DNA from: Peltaster fructicola
Taxonomy: Eukaryota; Ascomycota; Dothideomycetes
DNA: 64,000 nucleotides
Assembly: GCA_001592805.2 (NCBI GenBank)
Contig: CP051143.1
Span: forward strand, 1,550,001-1,614,000
Direction of reading: 5' to 3'
Positions 40,895 to 51,245 of the stretch are shown here, piece after piece (positions within the stretch are counted from its first letter, which is position 1; each line of letters starts with the position of its first letter). The notes beneath the pieces were generated by a model, which worked only from the letters and a program-made list of their open reading frames with translations, had not been told where the DNA came from and did not search any database. Made by a program: the position numbers and the translations under genes.

Positions 40895-41590
40895 GGTAAT
40901 GCTATCATCAGTTTAACAGAAGTAATTGGCACAGTCATTCTTGTTGTAGCGTTAGATACCCAAGCAAAGCCATGCAAGACAGCCATTCAGGATCTTCCAA
41001 GGTACGTACAACTCATTTGATCCTTGCAGCTCCGGCTATCTACAGGTATGTACCCTCCTTCGAAGAGCGATAGGCATTGTCGAGGCAGCTCTTTATCGAA
41101 AGTTTGGAAAATAACGACACAGCAAGTCCCTGATATGACGATCGGCATCGTTGAAGAGGCTACCCTAGCGACACAACGCAGATGTTGTCACAGCAGATCC
41201 CTAATGCTGCGATGGGCAACTTCCACGAAGATGGGCATTGCCGCATCGGTCCTTGTTATTGTATCATCGCTGCCAGCACTTCGAAGATGCTTTCCGTTCG
41301 GACTACCCATCGATGTACCAGCGGTCCCGCACCTGTCAATCCTCGAGATCACAATCATTCTCAACCAAAGTTGAAGACGTTTTTAGCTGCTCAAGCAGTA
41401 ATGGCGTCGTAGATTCCTATCGCCATGATGGAGAACGACATCATTCTTGTTTATACACAGCAGTTCTTTCCATTCACTACTGTTCAAAAAAGCATGGCCA
41501 CGCTAGTGCACTACTAGCGTGCTTTCTGTTTGCCAAGCACATACACTACTGTTTGCACATGCAGCTCCAGCATCACTCCTGCGTACAATC
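40895..41590. other. Intergenic, no gene recognised
   Basis: About 700 bp, CHS7 3' region and promoter of the next gene. Open frames here overlap in all three phases and have no motif. Confidence 0.5.
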
Positions 41591-43555
41591 ATGGCGTGTA
41601 GACACGACAACGATCTCCAGCTCGGACCTGATCCGGCTGATGAGACCACCGTCCTCGCTGAAGTACCACTCGGCGACAAACCTGCACTACTCGTGCAGTG
41701 GGCAAACGAGTGCGTTTTGAGCGCCGACTGGTACTTCCTGGACGACATCGAACCCGAAATCGTCAAGCAATGGCGACACACTCAGAGGCATGTACATCTA
41801 GGCTTACAGCTGCCTTTCGATCTTGATACTTGGCACCGATTGACTACATCGCGTTCTGTGAGTCCGTCATCACTCCCTGCAGCAGCACTTCTACCAAAGG
41901 CAGCGGAGGACGACGATCCCGACGATGATCTATCTCTCATGCTTCGTCGACAGAGCATGCTGCGTAATCGATTGAGTACGCCCTCTTTCGCAAACCTGCC
42001 ATCGTCTCCTCAGCCCTCGCATATTCAAGCAGTACGTTTGCCAGACACGACAGAGGACGCCGATCTCGACGATGACACGACCCTTCTGTCCCGTCGTCAG
42101 AGCGTGCTGTGTACGAGTATCGATAACACAGATAACAAGAGAACAACTAAGGCGGCTGATAACTCGGTGGGTCACACGTCAAGCTCGAAAGCTCCAAGCA
42201 CAACAATGACTCAGAAGCTGAGCAATACTATCAATGATACCAAGCTTGCCAGAGCCCGTGTCACGAACCTCTCAAGCAACACAATTGCGACAGAGAAGAA
42301 CAAATATAACCGACGAGACTCGACTGGTAAATGGGTGGCAAAGGATCAACCGGCCGTCACACCACGATCCACTGCTGCTGCTGCTTCTGGTCGAAGGCTA
42401 AGCCGGCCCAATGTTGCTCAGCCCGCCAAAATCGGCTGGCCAAAGACTACAAGAGAAAAGGACCCAGATCCGAATGCCTTGACTTTCATCGACCTCGGCG
42501 AGTCGGCGGCAGAGAAGCAAGTCAAATATTTGCAGGAGTATGAGAACCAGATCAGAAGAGCCAATCCTGCAGCCAACCACGACGATGTCGACCGTACCCG
42601 ACAGCCGACCACCACAATGCCTCCACCAAAGCAGCCCATGTTACTCGCAGACCTCATCAAGATGGCTTCTCAGTCTACACGCATAGACGCGCCGAGCTCA
42701 GTGCAAGAAGCTGTTCACACAGATGATGCTGAGGATGAGCTGGTGGTATTGCAGAAAGACGAAAGCTTTGGGCTCAATATGAAAATGCTCATCACGCCGG
42801 TACCAATCATGGCATATCCTGGCTCTTATAAGTCAACTATTACCTGCAAATTCTGGTTCAGATTCCAGAAAGGGGTAGCTAGCCCATGCAGATATGCCAA
42901 CAGGTGCATATACGCACATGCTATGCAGGAAACGCCTCTGCAAGTGGTCCATATCGCTACATCAGCCTCCGCTGGTGACAGTGATCGGAATGTAGAGAAG
43001 GGCAAAGCTGAAGCGATCTTGATCACCGATGATGTCTTTGCCAATCGTCCTCGTCTTGCGATTGGCCTCTTGCAGTGTATCGAGAAATTGGCAGCACAAG
43101 ATGTCGTACAGAACAGACCTCGCAGAGTCATCGTGACACGCCCGTACTTGCGAGACTATTTGCGCGCATTGGTACAGGGTGAGAGGAACACCAAAGGCTT
43201 GTCTGCGCAGGCGGCTTTGTATCTCGACTATCTGAGAGCCTGTCCTGATGACAACATGGACGAGTCTCGTCACACTTTGTTCACCCATCCATACACAGAT
43301 CATCATCACATTGTCGCAGGCGATGGCAACGACGGACTGCCCAAGCTAGATGCTGTGCAGCAGACCAACCAGCTCGTGCGCGGGTTTGTGCTGTGGTTGA
43401 TGAAGAATACTTCAACATACAGTTCATTCATTGTCGTTCATGAAGATTGGCAGACTACTGGTAGAGTGGATCCGCGTGGCTGGATGAAGCAATATCTGCC
43501 TTATCCAATCTTTGTAACGACACCGAATGAATTCATAAAGGAGCATCAACGTTAA
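41591..43555 (+). CDS. CCCH-type zinc-finger protein of unknown role, 654 aa
   Basis: Single exon; the frame opens at 41519 with GTG, and the first ATG in good context is 41591. The N-terminal 400 residues are largely disordered, with two similar Asp-rich blocks (EDDDPDDDLSLMLRRQSMLRN and EDADLDDDTTLLSRRQSVL). A finger TCKFWFRFQKGVASPCRYANRC followed by IYAH (C-x13-C-x5-C-x3-H) lies at about 415-445. A folded C-terminal region follows, with AILITDDVFANRPRLAIG, RRVIVTRPYLRDYLRAL and FIVVHEDWQTTGRVD. Single CCCH fingers of this sort are found in fungal chromatin and RNA proteins. No specific family was identified. Confidence 0.75.
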   Translation: MACRHDNDLQLGPDPADETTVLAEVPLGDKPALLVQWANECVLSADWYFLDDIEPEIVKQWRHTQRHVHLGLQLPFDLDTWHRLTTSRSVSPSSLPAAALLPKAAEDDDPDDDLSLMLRRQSMLRNRLSTPSFANLPSSPQPSHIQAVRLPDTTEDADLDDDTTLLSRRQSVLCTSIDNTDNKRTTKAADNSVGHTSSSKAPSTTMTQKLSNTINDTKLARARVTNLSSNTIATEKNKYNRRDSTGKWVAKDQPAVTPRSTAAAASGRRLSRPNVAQPAKIGWPKTTREKDPDPNALTFIDLGESAAEKQVKYLQEYENQIRRANPAANHDDVDRTRQPTTTMPPPKQPMLLADLIKMASQSTRIDAPSSVQEAVHTDDAEDELVVLQKDESFGLNMKMLITPVPIMAYPGSYKSTITCKFWFRFQKGVASPCRYANRCIYAHAMQETPLQVVHIATSASAGDSDRNVEKGKAEAILITDDVFANRPRLAIGLLQCIEKLAAQDVVQNRPRRVIVTRPYLRDYLRALVQGERNTKGLSAQAALYLDYLRACPDDNMDESRHTLFTHPYTDHHHIVAGDGNDGLPKLDAVQQTNQLVRGFVLWLMKNTSTYSSFIVVHEDWQTTGRVDPRGWMKQYLPYPIFVTTPNEFIKEHQR

Positions 43556-43925
43556 GCAGTGTGAGTCTCGGGTGTGAGTATCGATCGATAGCCTTTCAAT
43601 CAACGCATTCAATCCCTGCTTTAGCTACAGGTCCACATCACATGGCTCCTAATGGCGTCCTTGCTTGAGTAGAATGATCACCGCTGTCAACAAGGTCCAG
43701 CTGCCGTCGAGACTGCTCAAGATACGACGATCGCTCCGTTAAGTCAACAGGGACACTCTTCGATGTCGTCTACTTACAGGTTAAACAAGCATGACTCCAT
43801 GCAACACCGTGATTGCATCACAATTAGCCATTATACATGGTCCCTACATAGCGAAAAGGTATCATACAAACCAAAACGCCTCAATTGCGGCCGTCAGCAT
43901 CATCCAGCACATATGCCTTTTCTTT
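43556..43925. other. Intergenic between convergent genes
   Basis: 370 bp with no recognisable element. Confidence 0.5.
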
Positions 43926-45375
43926 CTACGAGTGAAATAGATCCCAAGCACGTTCGCACAAGCGCAAGAACTCCTGCCTCTTCTCTTCGCCACTCATATT
44001 ACTTCGCCAGTCGTCTTCGCGGTCTCGATCTGTTCTGTCACCACGAATGGTGAATGTTGTCCGCTTGATTTCGGGACGCTGAGGAGGCGAACTGCCGTTG
44101 TCTCGCTCGTACTCGTCGCGGCCACGTCGCCTGCCGTTCATACTTGCTGTGCGTCCGACAAAATCCGGTCGTGCAGAATGCGGGCCGGCAGCATGCGTCC
44201 TATGTTGCGACATTGGGCTGGGAGGCGTGGGAGGCTGGACTCCACCGTAATGAACGACCTTTGGAAGCAGCTCTTCCCGTCCGCCTGACATACTGTGAAC
44301 AGCCTCTTCAGCAGAGCGGAACTCTCGGGCACGTTCCTGCACTGACGCAGAATGTTGTTGATATTGTGGTGGTGGAAAGCCTGGGCTAGGCACTGGAGGA
44401 GGGATGTTTGAATGTGATGACTGTGCTGGAGAATGACTGCTTGGATATGCACGTGGCGGATCTAGTCTGTCGTGTGCAAAAACATCGCTAATCGGAGGCA
44501 GGCGATTTTGCGTCTGCGTAGCAGGTACGTGGTGGATATGTGATGTTTGGCTGAGGTGTGAGGGTCCGTGTTGGACATGTCTTGTGTATGGGTGCTCAGG
44601 ACGCAGTCCTGTAAAAGTCTGGTTGAGTGGCGCAGACTGGATGACACGGTCATTGGCGAAATGCGCTGCAGATGGTGCATTTATCGACAAACCAGGCGGC
44701 GGGCCCTTGCGACGTGATGTTTGTGGCGCCCGAGTATCTATCCCAAACAGTGTGGTGTCCTGGCGTGTGTCGCTATCGTGTGAAGCACCAGGCCGGGTGC
44801 CCTTCTGACGCGCCTCGATGATCTGGCGCTGCTGATCTCGCACATCGAGACTCCTCTGCAGCTGTTCTCGCATACCTGGGTCATTTGTCGAAAAGCCTGG
44901 GCTAAGACAAGCCAATCCCATATCTTGTATTGCCAGACCAGCAGATTCCCTGGACGTCAATGGTGCGGAAGGACGACCGGTCTGTGGAGCTCGGGCTCCA
45001 GGCGTGCTTGACGATAAGTCCAGGCGCTTCGGTCGATGTCGTGCAGATTGCATACTTGGTGATCCTGGCTCTTTCTTTACTTTAATCATCGGAGGAGCAT
45101 TCGTTCGCGGAGCACTGAAAAGTGTCAGATGCGTACTTGGTAAGACGGTTGTCAACTCACGATTTTGGCGACGCTCTTCCGCCAACGGCAGCAGCAGCAG
45201 GAGAGACATTGCCTCGCTGTGTCCTACCTGCACTATCTGAACCTCTCTTATTGTTCTCGGCGACGCTGGGTGGCGATGAGGTCGTCGCAGCATACTGGCG
45301 GGGTGAGACGTTGCGTTCAACGGTCGTGGAACCTAGTGATGCAGTAGGTGGTGGTGCTGCCACAGCTGTCGACAT
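43926..45375 (-). CDS. Disordered Pro/Ser/Gln-rich protein with conserved C-terminal tail
   Basis: Exons 45375-45161 and 45114-43926, 467 aa. The ATG at 45375 is chosen because the longer frame starts with TTG. The 46-nt intron (GTGAGT...TTTCAG) joins GGRASPKS to APRTNAPPMIKVKKEPGSPS, the latter resembling a sumoylation-type VKKEP site. Most of the protein is low complexity (SPAQSSHSNIPPPVPSPGFP). The C-terminus is more ordered: KRTTFTIRGDRTDRDREDDW and SGEEKRQEFLRLCERAWDLFHS. It is probably a nuclear regulatory protein; no domain family was recognised. Confidence 0.7.
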
Positions 45376-46863
45376 TGCGTATGTGTTGTGTGTCCTTGGA
45401 GGACTTCCGAGGATAGGATTATATCGCAAGTGTCAAGTTGTGTATGAGTTCGTGAGCCTGTGTTGCGTTCCTGGGCCACGATCTAGGCGCCGTACAGACC
45501 AATTCGTGGCACAGATTGCAATCTCAGAACCGTCCAGAATCCAAGAGGTGCAGTGTCGCCGTCTGAATGAGCACGCGCTGAAGATGGCGGAAGACACGCC
45601 GCAAATGCCTCACGATTGCAGCAAAGGAGCACCGAGTTGTCGTGCGGCACAGTCGAGTGTAATCCAAGATGTGGTGAGCCCCGGCTAAAGGAGGTGTCTT
45701 CAGGGTTCGTTACTTTTGGTGGTTTCTTTGCTGCAAGCCAAATCTGGCAACGGCGGTACACTGATTTCAGCCAGCAAGCGGCAGGGACGGCAGAACCCAA
45801 CGTTTGGCTAACTCAGTCTTGAGCGTTCTGAAGGATCGACGAGCCAACACGAAGATGTGTTCTCCTGGGCGAGAAGAAGAAGAAGATTGAGAAAGAAAGT
45901 CTGGAGGCGGCACAATGTCAGAACTCGAGCTCGTATTCTCAACTTGAGCCAGGAGCTACAGCTGAGGCGTCCTTTGGCTCCATACGACTATTGCTCTGGG
46001 ATGTTTCAGTCGACAACAACCCATTCTGCACTAACAATTCGCTATCAAGAGCCTCCACCAATTGCTGCTGTTCCTCTGCCTTTCACGCACCAATCGTCGA
46101 GTCAGCCGTTGCCAGCTCTCAACTGCTGCCAACGGCCACATGTGGGCATGCTCTGCACACACTCACGAGATCTGAGACTGATCGACTGACGGCGAGACTA
46201 TTGAAATCAAAGACAGACCCCTTGCTTCGCTAAGACCAACGGGCCAAAGCGTGTTTCACGAGGCCAGACTTCACCCACGCGATTGCTTCATGCTACGGTC
46301 CTCGTGGCTCAATCTGCGACATCTTCCTCCTGTCTGGAATGCCGAGCAGCAGAGCTGATGATTGCGTCAACCCGAGGCACAGAAACAAGAGAAGCATGGC
46401 TCGAGCAAGAATGAACAGATCTGCAAGTCACACCACAGCTTTTTCAAGGGTGCTCAATCTAGACAGTGCTCAGTAAGCGTGTCCAACAGCCAATCAGAGA
46501 CTTTCCGCATACATTGGTTGGTGCAGGATAGCTGTTTCATCGAGGCGTACACTAGCCGCTGATCTTTCAACGTGTGCGAACCCCGAAAACGGTCACGACA
46601 AGATGTACGATGTGGGACGTGGCAGATCAGCTCTCCGCTACCTTCCAGAAGATATTGTGGATGAGCAGGAGAGTTTTTCGACAAGCACAACCACATGCAG
46701 AGCGACATCTTAGACGATCGGCATCATTGAGCCATGCACAATCGCCTGTTGTGCTGCCGAGTTAGGTCCATGCATAGAAGGATCACCGCAGCACTGACAA
46801 AGCCAATAGAAGGATCCGAAGTGACATTGGCAGGGTCATTGCTAGCGATCTTGCATATATTGC
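45376..46863. other. Long intergenic stretch, no gene recognised
   Basis: 1.5 kb. Frames 45122-45688 and 45857-46189 (plus) lie partly over the disordered-protein gene or lack motifs. No tRNA, repeat or mobile element seen. Confidence 0.5.
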
Positions 46864-49293
46864 CTACCTGCTGTACGATTTGCTAGACTCGGCCAGCAGA
46901 CCGAAGAGCAGGAATGTCTTCTTCCAGTAATCTGAAGCGTACCTTTCCAACCGTTGTACATCATTGGCGTCCAGAGCGGTACGTTCCTTGAGAGCTTTAA
47001 GAGCTGCGTCGAGCTCCGATGACTTGCTTGTGCAGAATACCTTAGCCAAGTAGTAACCATCGAAAAGACGTTGTGTATTGTCCAGATCCAAGCTGACAGG
47101 GTTCTCGTCTGCAAGCTTTGTGACCGACGTCTCATCGGTAGCTTCACCACTTGTCGCACCCTGGGTACTGTCGGTACCGGTCACCACCTCGCTTGCTTGC
47201 TCATTGTTTGGCATAGCCTTAGCTGCTTCGTCACTGGTTTCATCTGCAACAGCATTATCCTTGCCTCTTTCTCCGCTCGGTTCAATGGCTGTGCTTGCAT
47301 CAGACGTTGTCGGCACTATGATTGCTGTGCTTAGCAGGTCCCGGAGCAGCAGCTGTACTGCATCTTTAAGCACGAGCACAGCAGCTGTACTCCAGACGTC
47401 CTCGCCAATTGTCGCCATCTCTTGCTGAATTGACATAACGAACTTGAATGTCGCAGGGAGTGGCTGTAACGGCAGTTTGGGTGAGCCTTCCCACAAGTCC
47501 ACAGGTACGAAATGCCGTCTTGTGTATGCTGACCTCAGGGTTTCTATGCCATGGTCCGCAATGGTCTTGGCGAGCTGACTATGGAGTTCTCTGGACAGAT
47601 CGTGGCGCGCAAGCTCTTGGACGTCTTGAAGTCCTATGGCTTGTGCTAGCTGCAACTGCTGGTCATGCAGCTCTCGGATAAGTCGAAGGTAGAATTGTGG
47701 CTGGCCAGTATTCTTCTGCATGGCCACTTCTACTCTTTGGAGTCCGTCTTTGATAGCATCGCGGACATCGATATGCAAACGCTTCTGAAGGCGTGCCGCG
47801 TCTTGCTTGCTCAGAACGTCTTGGTACGGAACGGCGTCCTCATCATCGCCGTCATCCAGATCAATGTCAAGATACTCATCCCATTTGGCTGCACGCATTG
47901 CTTCCACGTTCGACCAGAAGGCTTCTAATCTGCTGCGCCAGGTATCGAAGGGCGCTAGTACTCTGTCGATGGATGCATCGCGACCAGATCGTTGCCGTAA
48001 TACAGCTTTGCGGAAAGACATTCCACCCGATGAAAGATCAATATCATCTTGGGCGAGACTCCAGATGGACGGTCTCGTTCTCGCGGAGACCTCATAAACA
48101 GGGCTGAAATCGTTCAGGACTGTAGTCTTCTTGGCAAGCTCTTCAAGTCTTTCCATGAACACCTCACGAAGCTCTTCGAATTGCTCTTCGAAGCTGCTGC
48201 TTTTGATGCGAGTGCCAACATTGATTGACGCGCCCATAACCTTTGACCTTACCTCCAAGACTACTTCCGCAGCAGATATGCTTGCCAAGCATTGCTTCAA
48301 GCCTTGGAGGATCGCTCGCGCCTCTGCACTGTATTCTGACATAGCCTGTCGTCCATCCTGCGCCGAGAGACTCTCTTGCTGCACCCATGGCGTGAAAGCT
48401 CGGATGTCATCGGCGATCCAACGACCATAGATGTCTAGATTCAGAGCTTCGACACTTTTGATCTGCTTGTCGGAGAGCAAAGCGGTCCTAGATAGCGCAG
48501 AGAGTGACTCGGCCAGACGTTTGGGAAACACAGCTTGCACTGATGCAAATGTGGCGGTGTATAGACTTAGTGCTGCCAAGGTGGAATCGGTAGTTGGCCT
48601 ACCAGCAAATGCTTCGAGCTGCTTTGTCCGTACCACAAGCAGGTGCTTTAGGACTGCTTTCGGCGCCGAACTGGTCAGGAGTGCATATGCTGTCAATGCA
48701 CCAACGAGCTCATCTGTTGAAGACTGCTCTCGTATGAGCTGTTGATCGATGTAAGACAGCAGCCTCGTTCTCAGCACAGCGATCATCCGTCGATAACGCT
48801 CTAGGACTGGCGGCACCTTTGCATCAGCAAGACTCTTGTACAGCAATCGAGTCAGCACCATGAGCTTGGCAGCTTGCAAAGGACTTTCTCCCGCGCGTAT
48901 GAGCCTGCCAACTGCACTCAACGCTGCGCCCAATATCTTGCATTGCGCTGTGCTACGTAGCTTTTGCTCCTCGCCCGCTTCTTGTGTCCATGCTCTTTCA
49001 AGTCGAGTGTAGTTCGTGTCGCTGCGGTCTAATAAGTTGCTATTGCATCGTCTGCCAATGTCCGAGAGTTTGGAATCGACACTCTGAATCTGCTTGTCCA
49101 TTTCGATGATCCTCTCAGCGGTACCCAGAAGGTCACGGTAACTGGTTCCCACAAGGGAACGGAGTCTAGATCGATGCTCATCGATATCCTTTCGCAGTCG
49201 TAGCGACAGCTTTCGTACTGTTGGCAGTGGGTATTGAAATGCTTCATCCCAACTCTTGAGCGACGTAGGCTCCGGTATCGATGTGGTCGCCAT
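46864..49293 (-). CDS. COG1: Conserved oligomeric Golgi complex subunit 1 (COG1)
   Basis: Tethering-complex subunit acting in retrograde intra-Golgi traffic. Single exon, 809 aa from the ATG at 49293 (the frame opens 27 nt earlier with GTG). The N-terminus SLKSWDEAFQYPLPTVRKL then LRLRKDIDEHRSRLRSLVG and YRDLLGTAERIIEMDKQI is the Vps51/COG1 signature, with the expected amphipathic helices. Long helical repeats follow (GESPLQAAKLMVLTRLLYKS and so on), as in CATCHR tethers. The C-terminal part contains a Glu/Asp/Ser/Thr-rich loop (about 690-760) before the last helices. The 252-bp upstream region is shared with the divergent SNRNP27 gene. Confidence 0.88.
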   Translation of the reverse strand: MATTSIPEPTSLKSWDEAFQYPLPTVRKLSLRLRKDIDEHRSRLRSLVGTSYRDLLGTAERIIEMDKQIQSVDSKLSDIGRRCNSNLLDRSDTNYTRLERAWTQEAGEEQKLRSTAQCKILGAALSAVGRLIRAGESPLQAAKLMVLTRLLYKSLADAKVPPVLERYRRMIAVLRTRLLSYIDQQLIREQSSTDELVGALTAYALLTSSAPKAVLKHLLVVRTKQLEAFAGRPTTDSTLAALSLYTATFASVQAVFPKRLAESLSALSRTALLSDKQIKSVEALNLDIYGRWIADDIRAFTPWVQQESLSAQDGRQAMSEYSAEARAILQGLKQCLASISAAEVVLEVRSKVMGASINVGTRIKSSSFEEQFEELREVFMERLEELAKKTTVLNDFSPVYEVSARTRPSIWSLAQDDIDLSSGGMSFRKAVLRQRSGRDASIDRVLAPFDTWRSRLEAFWSNVEAMRAAKWDEYLDIDLDDGDDEDAVPYQDVLSKQDAARLQKRLHIDVRDAIKDGLQRVEVAMQKNTGQPQFYLRLIRELHDQQLQLAQAIGLQDVQELARHDLSRELHSQLAKTIADHGIETLRSAYTRRHFVPVDLWEGSPKLPLQPLPATFKFVMSIQQEMATIGEDVWSTAAVLVLKDAVQLLLRDLLSTAIIVPTTSDASTAIEPSGERGKDNAVADETSDEAAKAMPNNEQASEVVTGTDSTQGATSGEATDETSVTKLADENPVSLDLDNTQRLFDGYYLAKVFCTSKSSELDAALKALKERTALDANDVQRLERYASDYWKKTFLLFGLLAESSKSYSR

Positions 49294-49545
49294 GCTGAGT
49301 GCAATGCCAACTGGCGGCACCGCCTCTCACGTACGTGAGAAGTCCAAGTTTCGCAATTGACGACTGCACCTTGGATAGACAGCTTTCATGTGTCAATACA
49401 TGAATATCAGCACGGACCTTCGTAATGCTGGTAAGCTCCACTCCCTGTCAGAGCCTAGCGTTAAGTGGTTAATGATCTTTAACCTCACGACACTTGCCTC
49501 TCAATAATAATAATAACAACAAGCTTTGCTTTTCGAGCACACGAC

Positions 49546-50251
49546 ATGGACAACCATCGCAATCACGCAGGTCCACCTACAGGACCTCGTCGTGGAGGCC
49601 GGCCTGCACCATGGCCCCAGAACGGCACGTTTTCAAGGCTTTGCTCATTGTTTCATCAGGCTGACGACAGCAGGGAGACACAATCACAATCGCTCACGCT
49701 CTCCACGTAGTGACAGACAAAGTGATCGCAGGCGCGAACGATCGCCTGAGTACGACGGTCCACGTAATCGAGACAGAGCACAGCAGCACCAGCAACAGCA
49801 GCAGCGGGAGTTCACGCAGCACCAGCCGCGCACTTCTCGCCTTGACTACGATGACAAGACCAGACAGAGAGGTCGAGGACGTCGAGGTAGTAACTCTTCA
49901 GTGACCCACGACACTCCATCAGCACGCGGGGACGCATACACTTCTACAGCGAAGCAGTCAGTCAGCAGCAGCAGCCGAGCAGTACTTACAGTCGACCCTA
50001 CGCCCTTCGGCGAGAACACTAACTGGGATGTCGAGCCTACGGAGCTTCGACGTGTCCTAGGTATCGCGGGATTCAACTCTACTAAGGAGACAAAGGTTCC
50101 TGGTAACAACCTCAACTATGGAGTCGACAGGGTCAAGACGACCACGTACCGGCAATACATGAACCGTGTTGGTGGTTTCAACAGGCCGCTCTCTCCACCT
50201 CGCACGAACCAGTTTGCAAAGGTTGCAGATACCAGTGGGATCGATACCTGA
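49546..50251 (+). CDS. U4/U6.U5 tri-snRNP 27 kDa protein (SNRNP27 family)
   Basis: Spliceosomal tri-snRNP component. The best model has exons 49546-49591 and 49674-50251, 207 aa. The donor (GTGGAG) is not ideal and the exon 1 boundary may differ by a few codons, but a frame change between 49590 and 49674 is required. The protein starts with a short Gly/Pro/Arg segment, then an RS-like region (RHNHNRSRSPRSDRQSDRRRERSP) and a Gln run. It ends with the family signature: GIAGFNSTKETKVPGNN followed by YRQYMNRVGGFNRPLSPP. The YRQYMNR.GGFNRPL block is nearly invariant from yeasts to humans. Divergent from COG1. Confidence 0.85.
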
Positions 50252-51222
50252 GTACTGGTGACTCAGATGTGCTTCGATTGCATTGCGAAAGGCGTTAGGT
50301 ACAATTCACGGAAGATACCCAATGATAGTACGGTCAGTATGGGAGTTTTTCCTATCCTCTTATACAGTGCTGTGTGTACCGTTATATCGTCTTGTCTTCC
50401 TTCCACCCATAGCACTCGTGCGATCATCACTCGGAGGTGAGGTGAAGCTCAACTGGATGCACGCACTGCTTCAGGCTGTCAGGATCGATAAGTGTGCTTG
50501 CTGCATCTTGTAAGTACGCTGTCCACTGCCGAGGGTTGTCTATTTGGGTCATTCACCAATGTTTAAGAAGTCACTGCAGCACCATGCTCAGTGCTGCTGT
50601 TCATGACCCTGTTGAAATGATAGTAAAGCTGTGCTCACGACTCTACCAAGCGCCATTGGAAGGGTAACGGCGCTTCACGTAGGACGGCATTCCATCAGAC
50701 TGCTCGGCTAAGAAACAACGTCAGGAATGCCTCGTTCGGCGAGCAAGCTACTCGTGAGAGACGCAGGAAGAGCAGCAATACAAAGGCTCTGGGTCCCAGA
50801 CGCAAGACACGAGTGTCAAGGACTAACTGTTGAAGAGCATGCATATTTAGGCTTAACTGTTGTGATGCACGACGACCTAGACGGGCTGAGCAACGGAAAG
50901 TACACTGAGAAGTTGGAGTTTGCTGGGCCAAAGAGAGACTTGTCAAATCACTGCAAGATCTTCATCAAAGACAAATTGGACCAGAAGCCTGCAAGACAGG
51001 GTTATGGAGACATGTCGTACTGGATGCAGACCATCGTCATCGCTTACCCAACGAGCGACACAAGCTTCATCCTTGTTGACAAATGCGTATGCTATTGCTT
51101 TTGGCTGTACATCTTTGTGCTGTATCTCGGTGTCCGGCTTGTTCCGACTCAGCACAGCGAGCGATTGCAGCCTCACATGCCCATCCAGCTGGATCATACT
51201 CAGCACAGCGAGGAAGTCAGCC
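50252..51222. other. Intergenic region with a possible small gene and a short duplication
   Basis: About 1 kb downstream of SNRNP27. The only candidate gene is the frame 50727-51245, and a 39-nt direct repeat lies at its end. No other element seen. Confidence 0.5.
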
Positions 51223-51245
51223 TCACATGCCCATCATACTCATAG
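50727..51245 (+). CDS. Possible small orphan protein, 172 aa
   Basis: An ATG at 50727 opens a 172-codon frame. The central part has mixed, protein-like composition (LTVVMHDDLDGLSNGKYTEK and DLSNHCKIFIKDKLDQKP). The end is Cys/Trp/Tyr-rich and then repeats TQHSE, because the 39-nt duplication lies there. It overlaps the 3' end of the PP5 gene by 23 bp on the other strand. No family was recognised and no leader seen. It could be chance; transcript data would decide. Confidence 0.25.
   Translation: MPRSASKLLVRDAGRAAIQRLWVPDARHECQGLTVEEHAYLGLTVVMHDDLDGLSNGKYTEKLEFAGPKRDLSNHCKIFIKDKLDQKPARQGYGDMSYWMQTIVIAYPTSDTSFILVDKCVCYCFWLYIFVLYLGVRLVPTQHSERLQPHMPIQLDHTQHSEEVSLTCPSYS
51147..51235 (+). repeat. 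Two-copy direct repeat of about 39 nt at the PP5 3' end
   Basis: Copies 51147-51185 and 51198-51235 share ACTCAGCACAGCGAG and CAGCCTCACATGCCCATC with a few changes between; offset 51 bp. The second copy contains the PP5 stop codon, so the first looks like a partial tandem duplication of the gene end into its 3' untranslated region. Confidence 0.85.

Noticed and set aside
45122-45688. 188-codon plus-strand frame
   Set aside because: Mostly antisense to the first exon and intron of the disordered-protein gene, whose minus-strand splicing is coherent.
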